Assembly (NCBI RefSeq): GCF_029407905.1
Contig: NC_073627.1
Span: forward strand, 161,205,697-161,269,696
Origin: Bubalus kerabau
Taxonomy: Eukaryota; Chordata; Mammalia; Artiodactyla; Bovidae
Reading direction: 5' to 3'
DNA: 64,000 nucleotides
Both the position numbers and the translations under genes were made by a program. The stretch's first letter is position 1. Each line of letters starts with the position of its first letter. The notes beneath the pieces were generated by a model. That model ran no database searches. It was given only the letters and a program-made list of their open reading frames with translations, and was not told the DNA's origin. Positions 11,107-21,790 of the stretch are shown here, in pieces.

Positions 11107-13323
11107 ATGACTGTGAAATACAATCTGTTCATGGAGATGCCATTAGATTTCTCATCTGACTGTGAGTGTCCTAACTGCTTGGAGAATATACAGAATGGAG
11201 CCAATTGGAACCCCTGTTCCGTGAACAGTGATGAATCTTTACATTCAAGACAAAGAAATAAATCTATGCCTTCATCCAGCATGCAGTGCTTTCCTTCCCA
11301 GGGTTGTTCCGCCAGGCCAGAGGAAGGCACCAAAGAAGACTCAGTGTTCCTTCCCTCGGAAGAAGAAAGCTACGTAGTGACTTCTGAAAACCATGATCTT
11401 GGCATAAACCTTGAGGACCTTACAAAGAAAATCAGGCCATTGAGAGAGCTGACTGTCCAGGAGTTGCTGAGAGAGTTTGGGGACAGCAGGAAGTTCCCAC
11501 CAAACTCCGTGTCTCTGGGTCACTTTAGAGACCAGGTGGTAATGAAGTTCAGAAGAGCTCTGTATTATTCCGGAATTTGGGTGGCACATGTCCAAGGCTA
11601 CAGATTTGAAAAACACTTATCAGCTAATTATTTCAAGAGAAACCCTGATTGTTTACATCGGCTGGTTCCCTGGCTGAAACGAGAACTAACAGCTGTTTAT
11701 GGAGATTATGGCTACACAGTGAAGAATATTCTATCCACCATTCTCCATCACATGACAAAATATGATCTAGACAGTGACTCCTTCATCAACCTTCTAGAAC
11801 CTTATCTCCAACAACACACCCACCACTTTCTGCACGAATTTATCAGTTTTGTTCATTCGCCTTACAACATGGAAACTTATGACCAACGAGCCATCTATCA
11901 ATGTCCTACTGTTTCACCTTGGGGAGGAAAAAAGTCTGTTGCATCAGCTCCCATTTTGCCTTTGCCTAAGGATCAGGCTGTACCGGCACCTCAACATGAT
12001 ATAAAACAGTCTAAAAACACCCAGGGCCAATGGAATAATGACCAGAGGCCTCTGTCAGGCATGAAAGCGTTTCCCAGTGGTAACTCTTGCTTGAAGAAAT
12101 CTGAAGTTCCACTACTCCATCATAAAGCAGGAAGCAAAATCCATACTTGGCTCAAAGACAAATCAGAACCAGGTGATCTCAAAGTCACACCTTCTACCAA
12201 TAGCATGCTCCTGAACTGGGCTATACTAAGGGAAAAGGGCCCAGGCTCACTGAATTGCAAAAAAAATGTTCAAGAGAGGAAGACAGAAAGGATAAAGTTG
12301 TTTCCGGGTCATGCCCAGGATATGGGAAAGAGTGAAACAACTGCACACACTTTCAGTTCCTCAGCAATTTTGAATCAGGAACAGCCATGGAGGAACAGCC
12401 TAAGAGAAAAAAAGGCTTTGAACATTGGCCAACAGATCAATTTCCAGAAAAAAGAAGCAGAAAAAAACAAATGTTCAGACTCTTCACCAAGAACCTTTCA
12501 AAGAAGGTTACCCAGAGAAAGATCCTTGATAAATTGCAAATCTAGAAAGAGGGACCCCTCCTGGAGCTGCATTTCAGAAACTGCCGTTTCTTCTAAGAGA
12601 GAGGGGAGGAAGCTGAACTCTTTCAGAAAAAAGAGGATGAAGTACAGACAACCCTTCCGATTTGCAGAAGTTGGTTCACACTGCAGAAGGGGAATCCAAA
12701 GACAACCAAGGTCCAGTACTCAAAGATCTAAATCCTGGTGTGTTGGACTTACAAATAGATCTATAAGCAGAGAGTCAAGTAATCCCTCTCTGAGAGGAAG
12801 CCATAGAAGTGAACGCTTCACCCAGAATATATGCTGTGAGCTCTCAAAAGAAAAGAAGGCACATGCCTATGAATCAAACTATGGGAGGCCATCTTCAGCC
12901 ACCATCCAATACATGAAGTTTCGTTCAAATGCTGGGAAGAGACCAAAGTATCCTTTGAAAAGTGAAGATTCTTACCAAGCTGGAAGCCACTGTAACAGTC
13001 CCACTTGTCTACAGAGTCAGAAACTCACATCCCCAAGTAAGCAAGAAATGAATCACAAGAAGACATTTCCTAGCGCTAAAACCAGAACAGTTAGGCACAG
13101 GAGAAGCAAGTATCATTGTCTAGATACACAAACCACAGCGGAAGTCAGTGATGAAATAGGGGATCTGAATGATCTGAGGCAAAAGAGTAGTCTTTCTGAG
13201 TGTGTACCTTCCTGCAGGAGGCAAATGCAAAAGGAAAAGGAGAATCCAAGCCTTCAGAAACATCACCAGGCCAAAAGTGAGCAGAAAGGAGACAAAGAAT
13301 CAGAAACACATAGGTGCAAATAA
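11107..13323 (+). CDS. TOPORSL: TOPORS-like protein with a vestigial RING finger
   Basis: This is a single uninterrupted frame of 738 codons ending in TAA at 13321-13323. The first ATG is at 11107. The seven in-frame codons before it contain no ATG, and TGA at 11074 closes the frame, so translation starts here or at the in-frame ATGs at 11131 or 11137. Residues 145-265 match the conserved TOPORS core (NPDCLHRLVPWLKREL at 179-194, FLHEFISF at 241-248, then SPYNMETYDQ). Residues 270-738 are basic and rich in Ser, Lys and Arg, like the nuclear RS-type tail of TOPORS. TOPORS is a nuclear RING E3 for ubiquitin and SUMO that binds topoisomerase I and p53. Here only C21, C24 and C37 remain, with the same C-x2-C-x12-C spacing; the RING His and the other Cys are gone, so ligase activity is unlikely. 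TOPORS is longer, at about 1,045 residues. The family call is firm. The paralogue name rests on this divergence and on recalled mammalian paralogy. Two ATTAAA signals follow the stop. Confidence 0.88.
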   Translation: MTVKYNLFMEMPLDFSSDCECPNCLENIQNGANWNPCSVNSDESLHSRQRNKSMPSSSMQCFPSQGCSARPEEGTKEDSVFLPSEEESYVVTSENHDLGINLEDLTKKIRPLRELTVQELLREFGDSRKFPPNSVSLGHFRDQVVMKFRRALYYSGIWVAHVQGYRFEKHLSANYFKRNPDCLHRLVPWLKRELTAVYGDYGYTVKNILSTILHHMTKYDLDSDSFINLLEPYLQQHTHHFLHEFISFVHSPYNMETYDQRAIYQCPTVSPWGGKKSVASAPILPLPKDQAVPAPQHDIKQSKNTQGQWNNDQRPLSGMKAFPSGNSCLKKSEVPLLHHKAGSKIHTWLKDKSEPGDLKVTPSTNSMLLNWAILREKGPGSLNCKKNVQERKTERIKLFPGHAQDMGKSETTAHTFSSSAILNQEQPWRNSLREKKALNIGQQINFQKKEAEKNKCSDSSPRTFQRRLPRERSLINCKSRKRDPSWSCISETAVSSKREGRKLNSFRKKRMKYRQPFRFAEVGSHCRRGIQRQPRSSTQRSKSWCVGLTNRSISRESSNPSLRGSHRSERFTQNICCELSKEKKAHAYESNYGRPSSATIQYMKFRSNAGKRPKYPLKSEDSYQAGSHCNSPTCLQSQKLTSPSKQEMNHKKTFPSAKTRTVRHRRSKYHCLDTQTTAEVSDEIGDLNDLRQKSSLSECVPSCRRQMQKEKENPSLQKHHQAKSEQKGDKESETHRCK

Positions 13324-13715
13324 TTTTGAAAGGCCAATCATGCTACTCAACTAGCCACCAAGAATCTTGGAAAGTTATGAATATAATCTGAAAAAGATAA
13401 CTGAAAAGATTCATCCCATCACTTCATGAATGCAATCAAAAGCCTGACAATTAAATCCAAGGCTCCTTTTGGAGACAAATGCATATTATTAAACTGGTCA
13501 TATATTTAAATATCATTTTGTCTGCTTTTTTCTTATGAATTGAATTATTAAAATATTTGACTTATTTTTTAGTTGTCAGATTTAACTATGAAGACTGGCT
13601 GCAAAGAGTTGTAAACATTATAGAAACAACAAGAGTATATGTTGCCAAACACAAGTTATGCATATTAAATATTATAAAAACACACAAATATATGTATATA
13701 TATATACATGCCATG
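13324..13715. other. TOPORSL 3' flank, AT-rich
   Basis: The probable short 3' UTR is followed by AT-rich DNA and a short TA/TG microsatellite at about 13686-13707. No other feature was seen. Confidence 0.45.
13450..13552 (+). terminator. Candidate polyadenylation signals of TOPORSL
   Basis: ATTAAA occurs at 13450-13455 and 13547-13552, about 130 and 225 bp after the stop codon. The second is followed by the T-rich stretch TTATTTTTTAGTTGTC, as expected downstream of a cleavage site. No AATAAA lies closer. Confidence 0.4.
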
Positions 13716-13716
13716 C

Positions 13717-13921
13717 CATGCTCAGCAACTTCAGTCATGTCCGACTCTTTGCAACCCCATGGACTGTAGCCTACCGGGCTCCACTGTCCCTGAGATTTCC
13801 TAGGCAAGAATACTGGAGTGGGTTGCATTTCCTTCTCCAGGGGATCTTGCTAACCCAGGGATCAAATCCATGTCTCCTGCATTGGCAGGGAGGTTCTTTA
13901 CCACTGAGCTATCAGGGAAGC
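13717..13921 (-). repeat. Bov-tA SINE
   Basis: The plus strand reads CAGTCATGTCCGACTC at the left and the complement of the tRNA head (GAGCTATCAGGGAAGC) at the right, so this is a full Bov-tA on the minus strand. Confidence 0.88.
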
Positions 13922-14004
13922 ATGTGTGTTTGTATGTGTGTATTCCAGACCTTATGAAATTTTAGTTCCTGGAAAATGAGGCAGCATGGACACTGTTTTT
14001 AGAT

Positions 14005-14216
14005 ATGAAAATGAAAGTGTTAGTTGCTCAATTGTGCCCAACTTTTGGTGACCCCATGGGCTGTAGCCCTTCAGGCTCCTCTGTCCATGGGATTTCCCAG
14101 GAAAGAATACTGGAATGGGTTGCCATTCCCTTCTCCAAGGGATCTTCCTGACCCAGGGATCAAACCTGGGTCTCCTACATTGCAGGCAGATTCTTTACAG
14201 ACTGAGCCACCAGAGA
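14005..14216 (-). repeat. Bov-tA SINE
   Basis: Antisense Bov-tA: GAAAGTGTTAGTTGCTCAAT at the left, GGATCTTCCTGACCCAGGG in the middle and the tRNA head complement (GACTGAGCCACCAGAG) at the right. Confidence 0.88.
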
Positions 14217-15387
14217 GGAGGAGGAGTTATTGCCTTTAAGGATTTCAGAATCTAGTTGTAAAAATGCATTCACATAAGTAGGAAAAAAAGAATATATACG
14301 GGATATTTGGCACTACCTTCCTATCTCCCTACCCTGAAAACCACACCTTCATACATCCTGACATCTGGATACCTTCTTTAAACTATGCCAGGATTTAGGT
14401 AACTGATTCCCTACCCGCCAAAATCTGGCCGAGTGATTGGCAGCTACACTTAAACCAAGCTGTGTTTTCCCTTTGGTCATGCAATTGATGAATCCAATGG
14501 TAGTCAAGTCATGGTACTTCCCTGTGATTTTCTGCACTGGTTCTGATAAATAGGATCTTTCTCCCTCACTAGTAGCAAATGGTAAAAGGTTTAAAGCTTG
14601 GATACTATTAAGAGCTGTATTTCTCAATTTGTGGAAAAAGTCAGTTGAGGTAAGAGAGGAGAAAACTAACCAAGACAAGCACAATAAGTCATGAGGAGAG
14701 AGTCTTAGAGTCAGGACCTGGATCTTCTAGAACTTGAGCTGCCCTTTTGCTTTTCACACAGTTTTTTTTTTTTTTTTTCATGAAAAAGGCCATTTATTTA
14801 TTTTTTAACATCTCAGTAGTAGTTTATGGGTGATGCTTTTGTTGATTTTTCTAAATTTTGTAACATGGCCATGACTTTAAAAAAAAATTTAGCAAAAGTT
14901 TTATTTTTTAACCCTCCTTTAGGCTTTTTTAAGTCAATACATTTCCTCTCTGCCTCTCTTATTAAATTGGGGTTGCCAGTTACTGTAATCAAACAATTCA
15001 CTGGGAAGTATATGTTGGAAATCTGTGAGAGGGTAATCAGGGAGCAGAAATTCTCTTGGGGAGGTTTGTGAAGGTTTCTTGAAGAAATGATATGAATATG
15101 GTCTTGAAAAGTGAGTAGGACTTTTCCAGGTGAAATGTGTTGGCAAGAACTGTCAAGAGAAATAATCAACTTGAAAAAAAGGAAGAAGAAAAATAAAAAT
15201 TTCCAGTGTTCTCCCTCTGGTGTGACTGGAAAAGTCAGAGAGAAATACTGAGAGGTAGGCTGATACCAAGTTGTGAACAATAATGAAACCTGACTTTTCT
15301 GGGTCCTCAGTTGAGAAGATACATCATGAGCACCTAATTGTAGGGCAGGACTCAAAATTTAAATTAATTTTATTAAATATCTTCCTC
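14217..15387. other. Unassigned DNA; T tract at about 14762-14779
   Basis: Three long minus-strand frames (14349-14684, 14813-15355, 14934-15146) have no recognisable family. The 180-codon one crosses A/T-rich low-complexity sequence. Part of 14400-14500 (CCCTTTGGTCATGCAATTG) is reminiscent of old interspersed repeats, but I cannot name one. Confidence 0.35.
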
Positions 15388-15501
15388 TTTTTTTTTTGGT
15401 TGTGTAGCATGTGGGATCTTAGTTCTCTGACCAGGGATTGAACCCATGCCTTCTGCAGTGGAAGCTCAGAGTCTTATCCACTGGACCACCAGGGAAGTCC
15501 C
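15388..15501 (-). repeat. CHR-type tRNA SINE
   Basis: Minus-strand reading starts GGGACTTCCCTGGTGGTCCA, followed by GGTTCAATCCCTGGTCAGAG and GATCCCACATGC, and ends in an A-run (T-run at 15388-15398 on the plus strand). This is a near-complete short CHR-type SINE. Confidence 0.85.
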
Positions 15502-15794
15502 ACCATTTCATTTTAATATCTCCCAAGACATGTTCTTTTAAAAATCTTAGAAAACCTGTGTAAACATACATTTATAAAAATATAAATGTGCTTCAGTACA
15601 TTTAGTTGTAAACACTGAATGCTTATATATTGCTTTTTTAAAATCTACACTTGCATCAAGTTATTTGAGCAGTCCACTATCGACAATGAGCTACACCTTT
15701 CATAGTAAAGGTTCATGGGAATACAGGCAAACTCCTAAGTTTAAGGATCAGGAAATCAATTACAGTGGTTCAAGGTCACCGCAACTTAGTAGCA
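15502..15794. other. Unique AT-rich spacer
   Basis: No feature was recognised between the CHR SINE and the start of Tigger1. Confidence 0.4.
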
Positions 15795-16891
15795 CAGGCA
15801 GACCTTGTTTTATTGTGCTTTACTTTGTACTTGGCAGACCCTGTGTTTTTTTAAATGTGAAGGTTTGTCACAACCCTGCACCAAGCAAGTCTACTGACAA
15901 ATTTTTCACAGCATCTGTTCACATTGTGTCTGTCACATATTGGTAATTATCTCAATATTCCAAATTTTTCATTATTATTATATTTGCTATGGTGATCTGT
16001 GGCCAGTGATCTTTGTCATTCCTATTGCAACTGTTAGAGGAGGCCATGAAATGGGCTCTATAAGACAGTGAACTTAATTGATAAAAGTTGTGTGTGTTCT
16101 AACTGTTCCACTGACCAGCCCTTCCCTGTCTCTCTCCCTTTTCTCAGGACTTCCTATTTCCTGAGGCATACAGTATTAAAATCAAGCCAATTAATAACCT
16201 TGAAATGGCCCCTAAATGTCCAAGTAAAGAAAAAGTTCCCATCTTTCACTTTAAACCAAAAGCTATAAACTATTAAGCTTAGAACTGAGGTATGCCAAAA
16301 GCTACAATTCTTGTGTAAAACAGTTAACTAAGTTGTGAATGCAAAGGTAAAGTTCTTAAAGGAAATTAAAAGTGCTACTCTAGTGAGCACAACAATGATA
16401 AAACAGCAAAAAGAGACTTATTGCTGATTTGGAGAAAGTTTGAGTGGTCTAGATAGGAGATCAAACCAGCCATAACATTCCCTTAAGCCAATGCCTAATG
16501 TAGACCAAAGTCCTAACTTTCATAGATTCTTATGAAGGCAGAGAGAGGTGAGGAAGCTGCAGAAGAAAAATTTGAAAGTAGCAGAGGCTGGTTCATGAGT
16601 TTTAAGGAAAGAAGCCATCTCCAAAACATAAAAGTATAAGGTGAAGCAGCAAATGCAAACATAGAAGTTACAGCAAGTTATCAAAAAAAAAAAAAAACGT
16701 AGTTAAAATAATTAATGAAGGTGACTATACTAGGGACTAATGTAGCTGATGACTTTTAGTTGAGTTGAAACCAATGCTCATTTACTGTCCTGAAAATCCT
16801 AGGGCAGTTAAGACTTATGCTAAATCTATTCTGCCTGTGCTGTATAAATGGAACAACAAACCCTGGATGACAGCACATCTATTTACAACAT

Positions 16892-17447
16892 GGTCTCAGT
16901 CCAGTTCAGTCGCTCAGTCATGTCTGACTCTTTGTGACCCCATGAACCGCAGCACACCAGGCCTCCCTGTCCATCACCAACTCCCAGAGTTTACCCAAAC
17001 TCATGTCCATTGAGTGAGTAGGTGATGCCATCCAACCATCTCATCCTCTGTCATCCCCTTCTCCTCCTGCCCTCAATCTTTCCCAGCATCAGGGCCTTTT
17101 CAAATGAGTCAGCTCTTCACATCAGGTGGCCAAAGTATTGGCGTTTCAGCTTCAACATCAGTCCTTCCAATGAACACCCAGGACTGATTTCCTTTAGGAT
17201 GGACTGGTTGGATCTCCTTGCAGTCCAAGGGACTCTCAAGAGTCTTCTCCAACAACACAGTTCAAAAGCATCAATTCTTCAGCACTCAGCTTTCTTTATG
17301 GTCCAACTCTCACATCCATACATGACTACTGGAAAAATCATAGCCTTGACTAGACGGACCTTTGTTGACAAAGTAATGTCTCTGCTTTTTAATATGCTGT
17401 CTAGGTTGGTCATAACTTTCCTTCCAAGGAGTAAGCATCTTTTAATG
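16892..17447 (-). mobile_element. BovB LINE 3' fragment inside Tigger1
   Basis: The plus strand begins with the complement of the BovB end (CCAGTTCAGTCGCTCAGTCA) and runs to GGAGTAAGCATCTTTTAAT. Tigger1 resumes as TACTGAATATT, which joins cleanly to the ACAACATGGT that precedes the insertion. Confidence 0.92.
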
Positions 17448-17788
17448 TACTGAATATTATAAGTCTACTGTTGAGATCCACTACTCAGAAAAAAAGATTC
17501 CTTTCAAAATTTTACTGCCCACTGACAATGCAGCTGCTCACCCAAGACCTCTGATGGAGACATACAACAAGATCAATGTTGTTTTCATGCCTGTTAATAT
17601 GACATCCATTCTGCAGCCCATGGATCAAAGAAGAATTTTGACTTTTGAATCTTATCATTTAATAAATATTGATACATTTCATAAGGCTAAAGCTGCCATA
17701 GATAGTGATTCCTCTGATGGCTTGGGGTAAAGTAAATTGAAAACCTGGAAAAGACCCATCATTCTAGAAGCCATTGTAAATATTTATT

Positions 17789-18349
17789 TTTAATGAAATA
17801 CAAATAATGTGTGTTTTCACTTATATGTGGTATCTAACAAACAAAACAAATAAGCAAATATAACAACATAAAGACCCACAGAGAACAAACCAGTGGTTAC
17901 CAGAGGTGAGAGGGGGAGAAGGAAGGGTGAAGTAGGTGAAGGGAATTCAGAAGAATAAATTAGCAGTTCTAAAATAAATGGGGCTTCCCAGGTGGTGCAG
18001 TGGTAAAGAATCTGCCTGCTAATGCAGGAGATGCAGAAGACACAGGTTTGATCCCTGGGTCAGGAAGATTTCTTGGAGGAGGAAATGGCAACCCACTCCA
18101 GTGTTCTTGCCAGGAAAATCCCATGAACAGAGGAGCCTGACGGACTCCAGTCCATGGGGTTGTAAAAGCTGGACATGACTGAGCACACAGCACATGCACA
18201 CAAAATAAATCAAAGGGACATAATTTATAGCACAGAGAATACAGTCAATATTTAATAATAACTTTGTATCGTGTGTAATCTATAAAAATGTTGTATACTT
18301 AAATTAATACAATATTTTAAGTCAACTATACTTCAATTTAGAAAACAGA
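17789..18349 (+). mobile_element. Old artiodactyl L1 3' end inside Tigger1
   Basis: The sequence GGTATCTAACAAACAAAACA, then AGAGAACAAACCAGTGGTTA, then ATATTTAATAATAACTTTGT, ending CAACTATACTTCAATTTAG, is an L1 3' UTR. Tigger1 sequence on both sides (GCCATTGTAAATATT and AACATTTGTGAGTC) is contiguous once the insertion is removed. Confidence 0.78.
17980..18201 (+). repeat. Bov-tA SINE inside the L1 inside Tigger1
   Basis: Complete Bov-tA flanked by the perfect 9-bp duplication AAAATAAAT (17971-17979 and 18202-18210). It is the youngest layer of the nest. Confidence 0.92.
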
Positions 18350-18700
18350 ACATTTGTGAGTCAAAGGAAGAGACCAAAATATCAATATTAACAGGAGTTT
18401 GGAAGAAGCTGATTTCAGCTTTCAAGAATGACTTTGAGGTGTTTGAGACTTCAGTGGCGACAGTAACTGCAGATGTAGTGGAAACAGCCAGAGAATTAGG
18501 TTTAGATGTGGAGCCTGAAGATGTGACTGAATTGCTGCAATCTCATGATAAAACTTTAAGAAATGAAAAGGTTACTCCTTAAGTATGAGATTAAAAAGTA
18601 GTTTCTTGAGATGGGATCTACTCCTGGTGAAGGTGCTCTGAAGACTGTTAAAATGACAACAAAGGATTTAAAATGTTACTTAAACTTAGTTGATAAACTG

Positions 18701-19329
18701 TGTCTCTGAGTATGCCTGTAGCTAAAATTAAAAAATAAAGCAAAACTGTTATTGTGATCAAAAGTGTACTTGTGAACCAATAATATTAGACTGCATTCAA
18801 ATATGTAGAAAATTTCTCTGTGTAGGGAAAATCAAAATAGATATCTAAGTATCTTCAAATATATGAATGGATGTTCTTTAGGAAAGTATATTTCCCTAGG
18901 TTGTCTAGGCAAGGAATTTGACATTGAGAAATTTATAGAAGAGGCAGTGATTTTTGCTTAATCAAAGAAAACCTGTTATTAAGAGGTATCATATGGTTCC
19001 AATCAGAATGGACATATGGTAGATCAAGGGACCAATGAGGGAAGAAGCCCTGAACTTTGGAAGTGTCCATGCTTGGCTGGATGCCTATAATGTAGCAAAT
19101 CTGAATGAATGTTTTATAAATTCTCATTTAACTCAAAGATAAACAAGACACAGAAATTTGCTAATAAACCAAAAATATCCTACCTTTAAAACAGTGCAAC
19201 AACTTTCCTTGGATAAGAAAAAGAAAAAAAAAAAAGGTCAATAATAATACAGTAATAATAAAAAATATTGAAAGTTAACTATTTGTGACATGTACACACA
19301 TACATAAAAACTTGATGAAGTATTATTTG
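18701..19329. other. Unique AT-rich DNA
   Basis: No gene or repeat family was recognised apart from an A tract near 19226-19237. Confidence 0.4.
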
Positions 19330-19450
19330 GATCCACATTTTAAAGATGAGGGAAATTGAGGCTTAATGATGTACTTACTGAAGGGTGAAAAGACAGTAAA
19401 TATTGCAGTCTGAATTTAAACCCAGTTAGCCCTAACTCCAGAGTGACTGA
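19330..19450 (-). repeat. MIR SINE fragment
   Basis: The complement of the MIR core is visible: CCACATTTTAAAGATGAGGG, then AAATTGAGGCTTAATGATG, then TTTAAACCCAGTTAGCCC. Confidence 0.6.
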
Positions 19451-20309
19451 TCTTAAACCTGAACTGACACTGCTTAATTTTTTTTTGCATAATATTTTGT
19501 TTTGTATATAACTTTTTTCAGTCACCTACTATCTTTCATATCCTGTCGTGAACACATTCATAAACACTATGTAATTTTACCTTAATAAGAAGTGACTACA
19601 TTTAATTATTCCTGTGTTTTCAATGAGGAAAACAAGTTACAGTGAGATTATTACAAACAAGGAACAGAAAAGAGCCAAACTGTAGGTCTAATTGCCCACA
19701 CTTGGGGTTCATATAGCTTGTCATGGTTGACTGGGCTTTTCATATGTAACTCAAATGCACCTATGACCCTCAATCACCTGAGTCTTTTCTGCTACTGAGA
19801 GCCCTTTTTCATTCAAAATCCAGAATTCTCATACAACCATGCAGGGTGAGGCATTAAGGGGTCGTCTCTACTTATTTATAGGGACAAAAGCCAATTTCTA
19901 CTTTCTAAGCTCACCCTGAATTGTCCTTTTGATGCTAATGGGGTTCATCTCAGCCAGCTGGGAGGAGGCAGGTGAATGATTTTCAATACATATGCTTCAG
20001 TTCACACAGTATCTTCCATGGCAGGAGGGTCAGCAGAAACTCTGAAGCTCAGGGCCAGTTTTTCTCTCTGTCCTTGACTCAAGTGTTCTTTGGGCTGACG
20101 CTACTTGAGGTATATTTCATCCCAAATCGAGAGGCAGGGCAAGGGAGAAATGAGGTTTCTGAAGATATTTCAGGGTCATAGTCAAATGTGAATAATTTTT
20201 TTTAAATGGGTTGTTAATGCTTATAGCTTTCTATCACGAATATTTTAGCTAATGTATATTTGTTAATATCCCACAGTTACCGCTTAAGAAAAGCCTTCTG
20301 TCTGTGCTC
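19451..20309. other. Unique DNA
   Basis: No feature was recognised. A very weak MIR-like trace near 19590-19700 was not strong enough to call. Confidence 0.35.
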
Positions 20310-20535
20310 ACTGGAACTATTAGTTTACCCTCCTAACTGGTTTCCCTGCCTCTGAATTCTCTCTTCAGATTATGATCCACACTGCTACAGTTATTCTAAT
20401 ATATGAATTTATCTGAGTAATTTCCCTGCCTAAAATTCTCCATTAGCTTCCCATTGCACAGAAGATAAAGTCCAAATTCTCCTGTCTTGCATATAAGGAC
20501 CCTTTGGCCCCAATCTAGTTCTATATCCTTTTGTC
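20310..20535 (+). repeat. L2 LINE fragment
   Basis: The run CTCCATTAGCTTCCCATTGC, then ACAGAAGATAAAGTCCAAAT, then AAGGACCCTTTGGCCC matches the L2 3' region in sense orientation. Confidence 0.6.
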
Positions 20536-20547
20536 CTGAAAGAAAAC

Positions 20548-20642
20548 ATATATATATATATATAAAATTTGTTTTATATATATAAAACAAATATATATAT
20601 ATATATATATATAAATATATGTATATATTTACACACATATAT
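20548..20642. repeat. AT microsatellite containing a 26-bp palindrome
   Basis: (TA)n blocks flank a perfect 26-bp palindrome at 20567-20592, centred between 20579 and 20580, whose half-site is ATTTGTTTTATAT. The right end, ACACACATATAT, became the target of the adjacent Bov-tA. Confidence 0.85.
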
Positions 20643-20872
20643 GGGCTTCCCAGGTGGAGCTAGTAGTAAAGAATCCACCTGTCAATGTAGAAGACATAAG
20701 AGACATGGGTTTGATCATTGGGTCAGGAAGATCCCCTGGAGGAGGAAATGGCAACCCATTCCAGTATTCTTTCCTGGAGAATCCCATGGACAGAGGAGCC
20801 TGGCAGGCTACAGTCCATGGGGTCACAGAGTCGGACACGACTGAAGCACCTTAGCACAACACAGCACAGAAT
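20643..20872 (+). repeat. Bov-tA SINE
   Basis: Complete Bov-tA flanked by the perfect 12-bp duplication ACACACATATAT (20631-20642 and 20873-20884). Confidence 0.92.
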
Positions 20873-20884
20873 ACACACATATAT

Positions 20885-21409
20885 ACCATGCACAAGGACA
20901 TATATACAAACATCTTTATATCTGCATACGTCAAATATCTTACCCATAGTACAGATTGTAACTCCCCTGCATTAGACAAACATATTCCCTTCACAACACT
21001 TATTTCAAAGTCTTCTATATATATTAGGTGTTCAATAAGCACATTTCCTCTAATTGGTCTAGTACCACTGAACTGTATGATCTTGGATTAATTAACATCT
21101 CTGCAAATAAGTTTTCACCTCAGTTAAATTCAATGGCTTTTGAACCATTACAGAATTTAATATTCTGTAAAACAATGTCACTGGCTTACATCTAAACCTT
21201 CTTATAGTGCTTCATGGCAGTGGTTTTGACTGAACTCATCTTACACACTCACCTAGTCTTTTAAAAATCATTGAGGTATATGGTGGATTTTTAAATTGTG
21301 TGCTAGCCTATAAGATAACTTGGATTTGGCGACATTCTGCTACAGGATTTATTTAGATTTCTTTCAATTTCTAATATTCTATAATTCTTTGATTTGGGGA
21401 TCTAATTAC
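20885..21409. other. Unique DNA
   Basis: No gene or named repeat was recognised. Confidence 0.4.
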
Positions 21410-21416
21410 GTTAAAT

Positions 21417-21783
21417 GTTGTTGTTCAGTCCCTCAGTTGTGTCTGACTCTTTGCAATCCCATGGACTATAGCAAACCAAGCTTCCCTGTCCTTCACCATC
21501 TCCTGGAGCTTACTCAAACTCATGTCCATTGAGTCAGTGATGCCAACTAACCATCTTGTCCTCTGTTGTCCCCTTCCCCTGCCTTCAATCTTTCCCAGTA
21601 TCAGGGTCTTTTCTGATGAGTCGGTTCTTTGCATCAGGTGACCAAAGTATTGGAGCTTCAGCTTCAGCATTAGTCCTTCCAATGAATATTCAGAGTTGAT
21701 TTCCTTTAGGATTGACTGGTTTGATCTCTTTGCAGTCCAAGGGATTCTCATGAGTCTTCTCCAACATCACAGTTCAGAATTAA
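21417..21783 (-). mobile_element. BovB LINE 3' fragment
   Basis: Antisense BovB tail (TTGTTGTTCAGTCCCTCAG at the left), 5'-truncated at about 21783. It is flanked by the 7-bp duplication GTTAAAT at 21410-21416 and 21784-21790. Confidence 0.9.
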
Positions 21784-21790
21784 GTTAAAT

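Larger units (their letters stand above)
15795..18700 (+). mobile_element. Tigger1 DNA transposon (pogo/Tc1-mariner), broken by three younger insertions
   Basis: Segments 15795-16891, 17448-17788 and 18350-18700 follow Tigger1 in order. They start at the terminal CAGGCAGACCTTGTTTTATT and include GCCAATTAATAACCTTGAAA (start of the transposase gene), GGAACAACAAACCCTGGATG, CATTCTGCAGCCCATGGATC and GAGCCTGAAGATGTGACTGA. Tigger1 encodes a DDE transposase related to centromere protein B; here the gene is full of stops and shifts. Gaps are filled by a BovB fragment, an L1 3' end and a Bov-tA inside that L1. The far terminal repeat is missing or unrecognisable. Confidence 0.88.

Noticed and set aside
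11064..11616. Minus-strand frames at 11064-11333 and 11341-11616
   Set aside because: They lie antisense to the conserved TOPORSL coding region and have no family resemblance; they are shadows.
14813..15355. A 180-codon minus-strand frame
   Set aside because: It depends on A/T-rich low-complexity sequence (long F and K runs) and matches nothing recognisable.
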